From NCBI GenBank assembly GCA_963677415.2, contig CAXXFJ010000017.1, positions 36,669 to 100,668 on the forward strand: a stretch of 64,000 nt of DNA, written 5' to 3'. Numbering within the stretch: the first letter of the stretch is position 1; each line of letters opens with the position of its first letter. The notes beneath the pieces are model-generated. The model searched no databases and was not told the origin of the DNA. It saw only the letters and a list, made by a program, of their open reading frames with translations. Source of the stretch: JAQUTK01 sp963677415 (GTDB lineage Bacteria > Bacteroidota > Bacteroidia > Bacteroidales > JAQUTK01). Made by a program: the position numbers and the translations under genes. Positions 54,403 to 62,924 of this stretch are shown here, piece after piece.

Positions 54403-57263
54403 GAACGTTTAAAACAGTAGCAATACTATTCTTTCTTGCCACCACATTAGCGGCAAATGCAAAGTCCGGTACAATCCTTCCGGTCGATCTGCGTTGTGGT
54501 TTCCGGGAAGCGCCGCTAGGAGTAGATGTAACCAGCCCGGTTTTGAGCTGGACGATTAAGGTGTCAGACACAAAACTCAGAGGAAAGAGACAAACAGAGT
54601 ATCAGGTACTGGTAGCATCATCTCCCGATTTGCTCAAAAACGATGAAGGGGATTTATGGAACTCCGGTAAAGTACCATCCGACCGAATGGGACAGATTAT
54701 CTATTCGGGAAAGGCTCTGCGATCAAGTCAGCAATGCTGGTGGAAAGTACGGATATGGGATGAAAAAGGTGCTGTTTCGGCATGGAGTGAGATGACTTGC
54801 TGGACGATGGGCATTTTGAGTAATAGCGAATGGAATGCCCAATGGATTTCAGCAGACGGTGCGGAGAAGTTTGCACCTGTATTTAAATCGGCACGTTCAG
54901 ACTTTTTTATCGATCAGGAGATTGCTGAGATGCGTGCCAAGATGGCTGGACCAGAGGCAACAAACTATTCCTCTATGCTCTTACGCAAAGAGTTTGAAGC
55001 CAAAAGTAAAATGACCCGTGCAGTTGTACAAGTATGTGGACTGGGTCAGTATGAGTTGGAGGTCAATGGTCATAAGATTGGCGATAATATCCTTTCTCCC
55101 GGCTGGTCTGATTATGAAAAAACGATTCTCTATGATACGTATGATATCTCAAAGGATTTGAAGACGGGTGCTAATGCGATTGGCTTGATCTTGAGCAATA
55201 GCATGTACAATATTCAGCCGGACTCAATCCGGTATGTGAAGTTTCTGAATACCTATGGTCCGCTGAAGGCAATCGCTCAGGTGCGGCTTGAATATGCCGA
55301 TGGTTCGGTACAAATAATTGGCACAGACAAGACATGGCAGGTATCCCCCGGACCTGTGACTTATTCGAATTTGTTTGCCGGTGAAGATTTTGATTCCCGT
55401 TTGGTACAGAAAGGATGGAATCAGCCATCATTTAAACCGGATAATCGTTGGACGAAAGCGATTGAATGTGCCGGTCCGGGCGGTGAACTGAAAGGATTAT
55501 CCTGCGCAGCACCACCCATCAAAGCTATTGAAACTTTAACTCCGATTAAGGTGACCCAACTCAAACCCAATCTTTGGGTGTATGACCTTGGACAGAACGC
55601 TTCTGTAATGCCAAAGATCAGAGTCAAAGGAGCGAAAGGTTCGTATCTACGTATAATACCTTCTGAGCTATTGAAACCCGATGGAACTGTTGACCGGAAT
55701 TCGGCAACTCAAAATGGTGTTCGTCCGGCATGGTGGCAATATACCCTGTCTTCCACGGGCAGCGAAGAATGGTTTCCGAAGTTCTTTTATCAGGGTGGAC
55801 GCTATTTGCAAGTGGAGCTATTCCCGGCCGAGTCTGAAACAGAATTACCTGTAGTTGAGGATTTGAAAGGAGTAGTCGTACATTCTTCAGCCACTCCGAT
55901 TGGTACATTCTCTTGCTCAAACGACCTCTTCAACCGCATCTACAGTTTGGTGCGCTGGGCACAAAGAAGTAATATGATGAGTGTGATGACCGATTGTCCA
56001 CATCGCGAGAAATGTCCCTGGCTGGAACAATATCAACTGAATGGTCTATCGCTACGTTACAATTTCGATCTTCTTACTTTGTTTAGTAAAGGCATGAATG
56101 ATATGGCCGATATTCAACTGGATTACGGTTTGGTCCCGGATATTGCCCCTGGCTTCTTTTATGCAAGCAAGGATCCTAATAATGGGTTTATGAATTCACC
56201 CGAGTGGGGAAGTTCGTTCATCATTGTTCCCTGGCAGCAATACCTCTTTTCAGGCGATGTGTCATTGCTGAAGAGGTACTACAAACAAATGAAACGATAT
56301 GTTGCTTTTTTGGATTCGACTGCCAAAGACAATATCATTTACACCGGACTAGGTGACTGGTATGATATCGGACCGAAACCTTCCTGGGGCTCCCAACTTA
56401 CACCTGTTGAGTTTACCGCCACTGCTACTTTCTTCTACGATAACGAGATCATGGGAAAGGTAGCAACTATCCTGGGCGAAACAGAAGATGCCGGGCAGTT
56501 TGGACAAAAGACGGAAGCGATACGTCAATCATTTAACAAGAAGTTCTACAATCCGGAGAAAGGCTATTATGCCACCGGTTCGAATACAACGTGTGCCATG
56601 CCACTATTCTTCAATATAGTAGAACCAGAGAACCGTAAAGCTCTGATAGAAAAGCTGGTTTCTGATATACGCAAACAAGGCAATGCTTTTACTTCCGGCG
56701 AAGTAGGATATCGCTTCCTTTTGAAGGCATTGGCCATGGAAGGTTATTCCGATGTTATTTATGACATGAACAACCAGTCTGAAAAGCCCGGCTATGGCTA
56801 TCAGTTGAAGATGGGAGCTACAGCTCTGTGTGAGAAATGGGATGCAGGAGTAGGCAGCTTTGGCTCGAATAACCATTTCATGTCGGGACAGATTAATGAA
56901 TGGTTCTTCCATGATCTGGCTGGCATTGGAGTCGAAGCAGAAGGAGCCGGATTTCGCCAATCAGTCATCAAACCGATTGTAGTGGGTGATCTCAAATGGG
57001 TCAAAGGTTCTTATCAATCTGTCAGTGGACTGATATCAACCGAATGGAAACGTGATAATGATATTTTTTCGCTTCATGTATCCATTCCGGCAAATACCTC
57101 AGCGATAGTTTATATCCCAACAGGAAAGGAAAGTGATGTAACAGAAAGCGGAAAGCCAGCCAAGAAGGCGAACAGTGTCAAATTTGTAAAGTTTGAGAAT
57201 GGGAATGCTGTCTATGAGGTTGGTTCCGGTGACTACCATTTTGTTTCTAAACTAGTCAACTGA
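54399..57263 (+). CDS. GH78 alpha-L-rhamnosidase
   Basis: A 954-aa secreted enzyme with signal peptide RTFKTVAILFFLATTLAANA. The N-terminal beta domains have VDLRCGFREAPLGVDVTSPV. The catalytic (alpha/alpha)6 barrel has TDCPHREKCPWLEQYQLNG (D532 to E543 region, general acid side), GDWYDIGP, and FGSNNHFMSGQINEWFF near the end. It would cleave terminal L-rhamnose from pectic rhamnogalacturonan or arabinogalactan. The start overlaps the GH51 stop (ATGA), so both are co-translated. It is followed directly by a degenerate copy of the GH51 3' end, suggesting it was inserted there. Confidence 0.92.
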   Translation: MRTFKTVAILFFLATTLAANAKSGTILPVDLRCGFREAPLGVDVTSPVLSWTIKVSDTKLRGKRQTEYQVLVASSPDLLKNDEGDLWNSGKVPSDRMGQIIYSGKALRSSQQCWWKVRIWDEKGAVSAWSEMTCWTMGILSNSEWNAQWISADGAEKFAPVFKSARSDFFIDQEIAEMRAKMAGPEATNYSSMLLRKEFEAKSKMTRAVVQVCGLGQYELEVNGHKIGDNILSPGWSDYEKTILYDTYDISKDLKTGANAIGLILSNSMYNIQPDSIRYVKFLNTYGPLKAIAQVRLEYADGSVQIIGTDKTWQVSPGPVTYSNLFAGEDFDSRLVQKGWNQPSFKPDNRWTKAIECAGPGGELKGLSCAAPPIKAIETLTPIKVTQLKPNLWVYDLGQNASVMPKIRVKGAKGSYLRIIPSELLKPDGTVDRNSATQNGVRPAWWQYTLSSTGSEEWFPKFFYQGGRYLQVELFPAESETELPVVEDLKGVVVHSSATPIGTFSCSNDLFNRIYSLVRWAQRSNMMSVMTDCPHREKCPWLEQYQLNGLSLRYNFDLLTLFSKGMNDMADIQLDYGLVPDIAPGFFYASKDPNNGFMNSPEWGSSFIIVPWQQYLFSGDVSLLKRYYKQMKRYVAFLDSTAKDNIIYTGLGDWYDIGPKPSWGSQLTPVEFTATATFFYDNEIMGKVATILGETEDAGQFGQKTEAIRQSFNKKFYNPEKGYYATGSNTTCAMPLFFNIVEPENRKALIEKLVSDIRKQGNAFTSGEVGYRFLLKALAMEGYSDVIYDMNNQSEKPGYGYQLKMGATALCEKWDAGVGSFGSNNHFMSGQINEWFFHDLAGIGVEAEGAGFRQSVIKPIVVGDLKWVKGSYQSVSGLISTEWKRDNDIFSLHVSIPANTSAIVYIPTGKESDVTESGKPAKKANSVKFVKFENGNAVYEVGSGDYHFVSKLVN

Positions 57264-57330
57264 ACGGATACGAAGTTAGTGCCTCAGACATCTGAGATAA
57301 AGATCACCCCGAACTCTAACTATGAGATGC
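57264..57330 (+). repeat. 67-bp repeat, copy 2 (after GH78)
   Basis: A non-coding relic of the GH51 3' end placed immediately after the GH78 stop codon, with five mismatches to copy 1. It starts the 520-bp stretch without genes (57264-57783), which otherwise holds the promoter and riboswitch of nrdDG. Confidence 0.88.
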
Positions 57331-57394
57331 AAGACTCTTAGCATGGATCCTATCAGCTGTTGATAACTTTTTACTCTGATTTTCTACTCACTCG

Positions 57395-57425
57395 TTTCGG
57401 AGTTATTCTTTTATTTTTACCTTTG
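57395..57425 (+). promoter_or_regulatory. Bacteroides promoter for nrdDG
   Basis: A perfect -7 TACCTTTG at 57418-57425 with a TTTC at 57395-57398 as a fair -33, spacer about 19 bp. The expected start site, about 57432, coincides with the first pairing bases of the riboswitch. Confidence 0.7.
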
Positions 57426-57430
57426 TCACA

Positions 57431-57610
57431 AATACAAGGTTTCCTTGAACGGCTTCTCTGTTCAAGGAATTAAAAGGGAATCCTGTTAAAATCAGGAACT
57501 ATTCCCGTAGCTGTAAGTCTCGATAATGACTGCACATTCTTATGCCACTGTTGTTTAACGAATGGGAAGGCGTGTAAGTCAGAGACAAGTCAGAAGACCT
57601 GCCCGGTATT
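57431..57610 (+). ncRNA. Cobalamin (B12) riboswitch
   Basis: The features occur in the known order. P1 is AATAC plus AGGT (57431-57440) pairing with ACCT and GTATT (57597-57610). A side hairpin TTCCTTGAAC/GTTCAAGGAA is at 57441-57469. AAAAGGGAA and the CCCGTAGCTGTAA-like core follow, then GCCACTG (57544-57550), GGGAAGG and the B12 box AAGTCAGAAGACCTGCC (57587-57603). The 173-nt downstream leader to nrdD would be the expression platform. B12 binding is expected to lower nrdDG expression, which makes sense if the cell also has a B12-dependent class II ribonucleotide reductase elsewhere. Confidence 0.9.
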
Positions 57611-57783
57611 TCGTACGAGATTGCTTTCGGGAGTTGAAGCAAAAAGTATCTACGAGAAGTTGTGGTGCCGGTATTCTTTATGTCGTGTTCATCCCATCCT
57701 TTTGCTGATTTCTTTTTATTTGATCCTGTTCTTTTTTGTACAGTTACTTTGTCTGGAATCCAACAATTTAATTCGTAATAACA

Positions 57784-59892
57784 ATGGGACGCATGGAGTT
57801 TAGTATTACAAAAAGAGACGGGAAAAAAGAAGCTTTTTCCACTTTTAAGATCAGGAATGCAGTGCTTAAAGCATTTCGCGCGGTAGAATCACCGGTCAAC
57901 GATAAGATCCTCAATCGTATCCTCAGTCATCTGAAGATTGGTGAAGGAACGACCGTCGAGGAAATTCAAAATCAGGTGGAAATTGCTTTGATGACAGAGG
58001 GGCACTATCATGTGGCAAAATCCTTTATGCTGTATCGTCAGAAACATTTTGAAGACAGAGAAATTAGGGACAAACTTAGTTTCCTGATTGATTATTGCGA
58101 GGCCAGCAATCCCGCTTCAGGAAGCAAATACGATTCCAATGCCAATGTGGAGAACAAGAATATTGCGACCTTGATCGGTGAACTTCCCAAATCAAACTTC
58201 ATCCGGCTCAACCGGCGTTTGCTTTGTGATAAGATCAAAGAAATGTATGGAAAGGAGACGGCCGATAAATATATCTACCTCCTCAATCATCACTTTATCT
58301 ACAAGAATGACGAGACAAGTTTGGCGAACTACTGCGCTAGTATCACGATGTATCCGTGGCTGATAGGCGGTACGACTTCTATCGGTGGCAATTCGATGAA
58401 GCCAACTAATCTGAAGTCGTTTTGCGGAGGTTTTGTTAATATGGTGTTTATGGTCTCCAGTATGCTTAGCGGTGCCTGTGCTACTCCTGAGTTTCTGATG
58501 TATCTGAATTATTTTATCGCTTTGGAATATGGGAAAGAATATTACAAGCATACCGATGAGGTCGTTGATCTCTCACTCAAGCAACGGACGATGGACAAGA
58601 TGATCACCGATTGTTTCGAACAGATCGTCTATTCCATCAATCAACCCACCGGAGCCCGCAACTTTCAGGCCGTATTCTGGAATATTGCCTACTATGACCG
58701 CTATTACTTTCAGAGCCTGTTTGGCAATTTCTTTTTCCCCGATGGGAGTCAGCCGGATTGGGATTCTCTGAACTGGCTTCAGCAGAGATTCATGAACTGG
58801 TTTAATCAGGAGCGGACGAAGACCGTGTTGACTTTCCCGGTTGAGACCATGGCTTTGTTGACCAGTGAGGGTGATGTGTTGGATAAAGAATATGGTGATT
58901 TCTCTGCGGAGATGTATAGTGAGGGACACTCCTTCTTTACCTACATGAGCGACAATGCCGATTCGCTGAGTAGCTGCTGTCGTTTGCGCAATGAGATTCA
59001 GGACAATGGGTTTAGTTATACGTTGGGTGCCGGCGGTGTTTCCACAGGATCAAAGAGTGTGCTGACCATTAATTTGAACCGTTGTGTGCAATATGCGATG
59101 AAGCATGATATACCTTACATAGACTATCTGGAAGAGATTACCGACCTCGCTCACAAAGTGCAGCTGGCTTACAATGAGAATCTGAAACTCCTTCAATCCA
59201 AAGGGATGCTTCCCTTGTTTGATGCCGGATATATCAATATGAACCGTCAATATCTGACCATCGGAGTCAATGGTTTGGTTGAGGCTGCTGAGTATCTCTG
59301 TATTCCTATCTCTGATAATCCTGATTATCTCAGTTTTGTTCAGGATGTGTTGGGTGTGATAGAAAGATGTAATAAGAAATATCGCAGCAAAGAAGTCATG
59401 TTCAACTGTGAGATGATACCTGCTGAAAATGTTGGTGTGAAACATGCACGATGGGATAAAGAAGATGGTTATAATGTGCCTCGTGATTGTTACAACAGCT
59501 ACTTTTTCGTTGTAGAAGATGATGCTCTTAATGTCATTGACAAGTTTCGTATCCATGGAAAGAAGTATATCGAACATCTGACCGGCGGTTCGGCATTACA
59601 CATGAATCTGGAAGAGCATCTCAGTAAAGCGCAATACCGGCAGCTGCTTCGTGTGGCAGCTCGTGAAGGATGCAATTACTTTACGTTTAATATACCCAAC
59701 ACGGTATGTAATGCCTGCGGTCATATTGATAAAAGATATTTGAAAGAGTGTCCCAAGTGTCACAGCAAGAACATTGATTATCTGACACGCATCATTGGCT
59801 ACCTGAAACGGGTGAGCAACTTCTCACTTCACCGTCAGAGAGAGGCGGCTGAACGCTATTATGGGAAAGTGACGAACGAACTAAACCAATAA
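57784..59892 (+). CDS. nrdD: Anaerobic ribonucleoside-triphosphate reductase (class III)
   Basis: A 702-aa glycyl-radical enzyme that makes deoxyribonucleotides without oxygen. Residues 1-95 are an ATP-cone (ITKRDGKKEAFSTFKIRNAV). The catalytic barrel contains the CRLRN region. The C-terminal zinc site is C642, C645, C656 and C659 (CNACGH, CPKCHS). The radical Gly is G672 in TRIIGYL. ATG 57784 is used; ATG 57793 is also possible. The activase gene follows 14 bp later. Control by the upstream B12 riboswitch is expected. Confidence 0.96.
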   Translation: MGRMEFSITKRDGKKEAFSTFKIRNAVLKAFRAVESPVNDKILNRILSHLKIGEGTTVEEIQNQVEIALMTEGHYHVAKSFMLYRQKHFEDREIRDKLSFLIDYCEASNPASGSKYDSNANVENKNIATLIGELPKSNFIRLNRRLLCDKIKEMYGKETADKYIYLLNHHFIYKNDETSLANYCASITMYPWLIGGTTSIGGNSMKPTNLKSFCGGFVNMVFMVSSMLSGACATPEFLMYLNYFIALEYGKEYYKHTDEVVDLSLKQRTMDKMITDCFEQIVYSINQPTGARNFQAVFWNIAYYDRYYFQSLFGNFFFPDGSQPDWDSLNWLQQRFMNWFNQERTKTVLTFPVETMALLTSEGDVLDKEYGDFSAEMYSEGHSFFTYMSDNADSLSSCCRLRNEIQDNGFSYTLGAGGVSTGSKSVLTINLNRCVQYAMKHDIPYIDYLEEITDLAHKVQLAYNENLKLLQSKGMLPLFDAGYINMNRQYLTIGVNGLVEAAEYLCIPISDNPDYLSFVQDVLGVIERCNKKYRSKEVMFNCEMIPAENVGVKHARWDKEDGYNVPRDCYNSYFFVVEDDALNVIDKFRIHGKKYIEHLTGGSALHMNLEEHLSKAQYRQLLRVAAREGCNYFTFNIPNTVCNACGHIDKRYLKECPKCHSKNIDYLTRIIGYLKRVSNFSLHRQREAAERYYGKVTNELNQ

Positions 59893-59906
59893 CGGAGTAG
59901 TACAGC

Positions 59907-60383
59907 ATGCTTAAATATGTGAATTATGACATCGTCTTTCAGGAGATTCCGGACGAGGTGACCCTTGCCATCAACTTATCCAATTGTCCCAATCATTGCA
60001 AGGGGTGTCACACCCCTTCTTTGATGGGCGACATTGGAGAAGCCCTGACGGTTGAAGTGCTGGATCAGTTATTGACAAACTACGGACATGAAGTGACCTG
60101 TGTCTGTTTTATGGGAGGCGATGCGGCACCTTCCGAACTTGTTTTGTTAGCCGCTTATCTGGGAATTCAGAAGATAGCCCCGGTAAAAGTGGCGTGGTAT
60201 TCCGGCAAACAAGAGTTGCCTCAGCCTTATGAGATAAGTTGGTTTCACTATATAAAGTTAGGTCCCTATATAGAGCAATTGGGTAGTTTGAAGTCAAGAA
60301 GTACCAATCAGAGATTGATGCAACGAACAGATCGTGACGAACTGATTGATATTACGTATAAGTTCTGGCAGACATCCTCTTGA
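59907..60383 (+). CDS. nrdG: Anaerobic ribonucleotide reductase activating protein
   Basis: A 158-aa radical SAM activase that generates the glycyl radical in NrdD. The cluster motif is CPNHCKGC (C27, C31, C34), followed by HTPSLMG and FMGGDAAPSE. Co-transcribed with nrdD and ended by a strong terminator. Confidence 0.95.
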   Translation: MLKYVNYDIVFQEIPDEVTLAINLSNCPNHCKGCHTPSLMGDIGEALTVEVLDQLLTNYGHEVTCVCFMGGDAAPSELVLLAAYLGIQKIAPVKVAWYSGKQELPQPYEISWFHYIKLGPYIEQLGSLKSRSTNQRLMQRTDRDELIDITYKFWQTSS

Positions 60384-60425
60384 TAAAGGATAAACATCTC
60401 TCCTCAGTGATCGTTTGTTGGATAT

Positions 60426-60470
60426 AAAGAACGTCTGTGAAGAATCATTTTCACAGACGTTCTTTTATTT
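60426..60470 (+). terminator. Terminator after nrdG
   Basis: A perfect 14-bp stem AGAACGTCTGTGAA (60428-60441) / 60450-60463 with an 8-nt loop, extendable by two A-T pairs and followed by TTTTATTT. It may also serve the convergent GH53 gene that stops at 60511. Confidence 0.9.
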
Positions 60471-60510
60471 CTAATGGTCAGGTAGAATGGTAGAGTGAAT
60501 CACTGTTATC

Positions 60511-61551
60511 TTATTTGAAAGCATCCATCGCTTTTGTGGGTCTGCCATCCTCTCCCCAGGCGCTCAAAGCATATCTGCTCCAGCTTCTGGCACCTTGCGG
60601 TTCCCAGTAAATGACACCCAGACCTTTGCCATTGGGCACAGCCTTCACTTTTTCCTGTACCGCAAGCAGCATGTCATACGTGTTTTGGATTTTGTTGTCT
60701 TCGCCACCCACTTCTACCACCATCACTTCCTTGTCATACCTCGAAGCCATGTCATTCATATTCTTTCCAAGGTCATCAATAGAAAGCGTATAGTCAGGAT
60801 GTCCTTCCAACCAGTAGGGATAATAAGAAAGTCCGATCACATCATATTTGGCACCGTTAGACTTAGCGTTATCAAACCAGGTCCTGAACCTTTTATTATC
60901 GTTGCCCCGATCAATATGGAGGATCACTTTGGACGTGGGACTGACAGCCTTGATTGCGTCATACCCTTTGTTGATGAGTTGAGCAAGTTGTGGCCAGTTT
61001 GCGACACTGCCTTCCGGGTATATCATACCACCGGGAGTCTCATTGCCTACCTGTACCCACTCCGGATAGATACCACTCTCTTTCAACGCATTCATCACCT
61101 CAAAGGTATAATCATACACATCTTTCTGCAATTGAGCAAAGTCGTGACCTTCCCATGCAGCCGGTTTCTTTTGTTTGCCCGGGTCAGCCCAGCTATCACT
61201 GTAATGGAAATCAATCATCACTTTCATGCCCCACTTTTGAGCACGTAACGCCATGGCAACAGTCTCCTCCTTGCTGCAATGACCACTGGCCCTGTTGTCT
61301 GAAGGATTTACCCAGGTACGCAGACGAATTGTATTGAATCCATGATCTTTCAAGATCTGAAAACAATCCTGTTTGTCGCCGTTATCATTGTAAAATGTAT
61401 AGCCGGAAGCCTCCATTTGTGGCAGCCAACTGATATCTCCACCTTTGGCAAAGACGTTGTCAGCGTGGACTTTAGAGTAGGACTTGAGACTGAAGCCTGT
61501 CAAGAAGAGTGCTGACAGAAGTAGTGCGATGAAACTGTGTCTCGTTTTCAT
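60511..61551 (-). CDS. GH53 endo-beta-1,4-galactanase
   Basis: A 346-aa secreted enzyme with signal peptide FIALLLSALFLTGFSL. It is a GH53 (beta/alpha)8 barrel: FAKGGDISWLPQMEASG, IRLRTWVNP, VMIDFHYSDSWADP, acid/base E171 (VQVGNETPGG) and nucleophile E280 (VMVVEVGG). It cuts beta-1,4-galactan of type I arabinogalactan or rhamnogalacturonan I. It is alone on the minus strand with its own strong promoter, without SusC/D partners in view, so binding and uptake must be encoded elsewhere. Confidence 0.93.
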   Translation of the reverse strand: MKTRHSFIALLLSALFLTGFSLKSYSKVHADNVFAKGGDISWLPQMEASGYTFYNDNGDKQDCFQILKDHGFNTIRLRTWVNPSDNRASGHCSKEETVAMALRAQKWGMKVMIDFHYSDSWADPGKQKKPAAWEGHDFAQLQKDVYDYTFEVMNALKESGIYPEWVQVGNETPGGMIYPEGSVANWPQLAQLINKGYDAIKAVSPTSKVILHIDRGNDNKRFRTWFDNAKSNGAKYDVIGLSYYPYWLEGHPDYTLSIDDLGKNMNDMASRYDKEVMVVEVGGEDNKIQNTYDMLLAVQEKVKAVPNGKGLGVIYWEPQGARSWSRYALSAWGEDGRPTKAMDAFK

Positions 61552-61583
61552 GTGATTTACAAGGCTTTAAAGTGTTTGAATGG

Positions 61584-61613
61584 CAAATATAGGGATTTCT
61601 TTATTTCCCGCAA
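61584..61613 (-). promoter_or_regulatory. Bacteroides promoter for GH53 gene
   Basis: On the minus strand, TTG (61611-61613) as -33 and TATATTTG (61584-61591) as -7 with 19-bp spacing, about 32 bp before the GH53 start codon. Confidence 0.75.
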
Positions 61614-61640
61614 CAGAGAACCCCAATAAAAAGAGCGATC

Positions 61641-62741
61641 TTAGTCTTGCACAAGAAACGGAAGAGCAATCTCTGCATCGGGATTAAACACGTGGAGTGT
61701 GGTGGATATCTCGCCGGCAAGTGAATGTTTCATGCCATGCACCACCTGTTTATAGGTACATTCGTGACCTAATAAGAACATCAATTTAGTAATTGCAGCT
61801 TCTGTCGTGCTGTCTAATCCACTAATAACTCCGACCTCCATCAATCGTCTGCCCGTTTCATATACTTCCATCTCCACCTTACCTGTGGGACATTGAGTGA
61901 TGTTGACTATGACGATTCCTTGTTCGATAGCTTTCCCCAAACGTTTGATAAACCACTCTCTCTGCATAGCATTTCCAGTGCCATACGTCTCAAGAATGAC
62001 TCCTTTGAGCTGTTTGATGGAAAGGATGGCATCGATAGTTTCTTCCGTGATTCCGGGAAACAGTTTAAGGATAACGACATTGGTGTTCATCAGATAATGC
62101 GGCTTGAAATGTCCTTCAGATTCCCTTTTCAGGATCGCATTGTCATCATATCGGATGTGTATCCCTACTTTAGCCAGCGGTGGGTAGTTTGGCGAACTGA
62201 ATGCATTGAAGTTCTCCGCATTGATCTTCGATATCCTGTTGCCCCGCATCAATTTGTTTTGAAAATACACACTCACCTCCGGCACCATTGGCATCCCGTC
62301 TTTCTTATCGGCGGCAATCTGTAGCGCAGTGATCAGATTCTCTTTCCCATCGGTACGAAACATCCCGATAGGCAACTGTGATCCCGTAATGATAACCGGT
62401 TTGGAGAGGTTTTGAAGCATGAAACTAAGCGCCGAAGCTGTAAAAGCCATCGTGTCTGTGCCATGCAATATGACAAATCCGTCATAGTCGTAATAGCTGT
62501 CGCTGATAATTCGTACCATATCCCCCCACACGTTTGGTTCGATATTGGAGGAGTCGATGCAGGGGATAAACTGAATGGTGGTAACTTCAAAGTCAAAACT
62601 TGATATTTCAGGAACATGCTTGGCGATATGTTTGAAGTCGAAAGGTTCCAGCGCACCGGTCTCTTTGTTTTCAATCATCCCGATCGTGCCACCTGTGTAA
62701 ATCAGTAATATGGTGGAATGACCTTTAGTATCGGCTTTCAT
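61641..62741 (-). CDS. ansA: Type I L-asparaginase
   Basis: A 366-aa cytoplasmic asparaginase that hydrolyses L-asparagine to aspartate and ammonia. Motifs are IYTGGTIGM (nucleophile T16) and LHGTDTMAFTASAL (T95-D96). The absence of a signal peptide and the length favour the type I (AnsA) group. Marks near the end include ITQCPTGKVEMEVYETGRRL. A -7 box lies 58 bp upstream. Single-gene unit. Confidence 0.93.
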   Translation of the reverse strand: MKADTKGHSTILLIYTGGTIGMIENKETGALEPFDFKHIAKHVPEISSFDFEVTTIQFIPCIDSSNIEPNVWGDMVRIISDSYYDYDGFVILHGTDTMAFTASALSFMLQNLSKPVIITGSQLPIGMFRTDGKENLITALQIAADKKDGMPMVPEVSVYFQNKLMRGNRISKINAENFNAFSSPNYPPLAKVGIHIRYDDNAILKRESEGHFKPHYLMNTNVVILKLFPGITEETIDAILSIKQLKGVILETYGTGNAMQREWFIKRLGKAIEQGIVIVNITQCPTGKVEMEVYETGRRLMEVGVISGLDSTTEAAITKLMFLLGHECTYKQVVHGMKHSLAGEISTTLHVFNPDAEIALPFLVQD

Positions 62742-62799
62742 GCATGTCTGTCTTTAAAAGTTTGCGCTCCTTCTTGTGTCCCTGTTATCGTTGATTGTG

Positions 62800-62807
62800 C
62801 AAAGATA
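62800..62807 (-). promoter_or_regulatory. Bacteroides -7 box for asparaginase
   Basis: CAAAGATA on the plus strand is TATCTTTG on the minus strand, a perfect -7 box 58 bp from the start codon. No clear -33 was seen. Confidence 0.55.
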
Positions 62808-62861
62808 AGCATTTTTTGTGTTAGATCCTTTCTCCTTTAAAAATGCTTGTTCGCTTTTCAA

Positions 62862-62902
62862 TGAAACAAATTTGTTTCAAACAAAAATGTTTCATATATT
62901 TG
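62862..62902 (+). promoter_or_regulatory. Promoter with overlapping palindrome
   Basis: A -33 TTTG (62871-62874) and -7 TATATTTG (62895-62902) with 20-bp spacing. The -33 lies inside a perfect 18-bp palindrome TGAAACAAATTTGTTTCA (62862-62879), and a further TGTTTCA half-site follows. This is a good candidate for an operator controlling the ATPase gene. Confidence 0.65.
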
Positions 62903-62924
62903 TAGCACTAAATGAACATTGCGT

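Noticed and set aside
60595..61248. 217-codon plus-strand frame opposite GH53
   Set aside because: Antisense shadow of a clear GH53 gene; no recognisable motif or signal.
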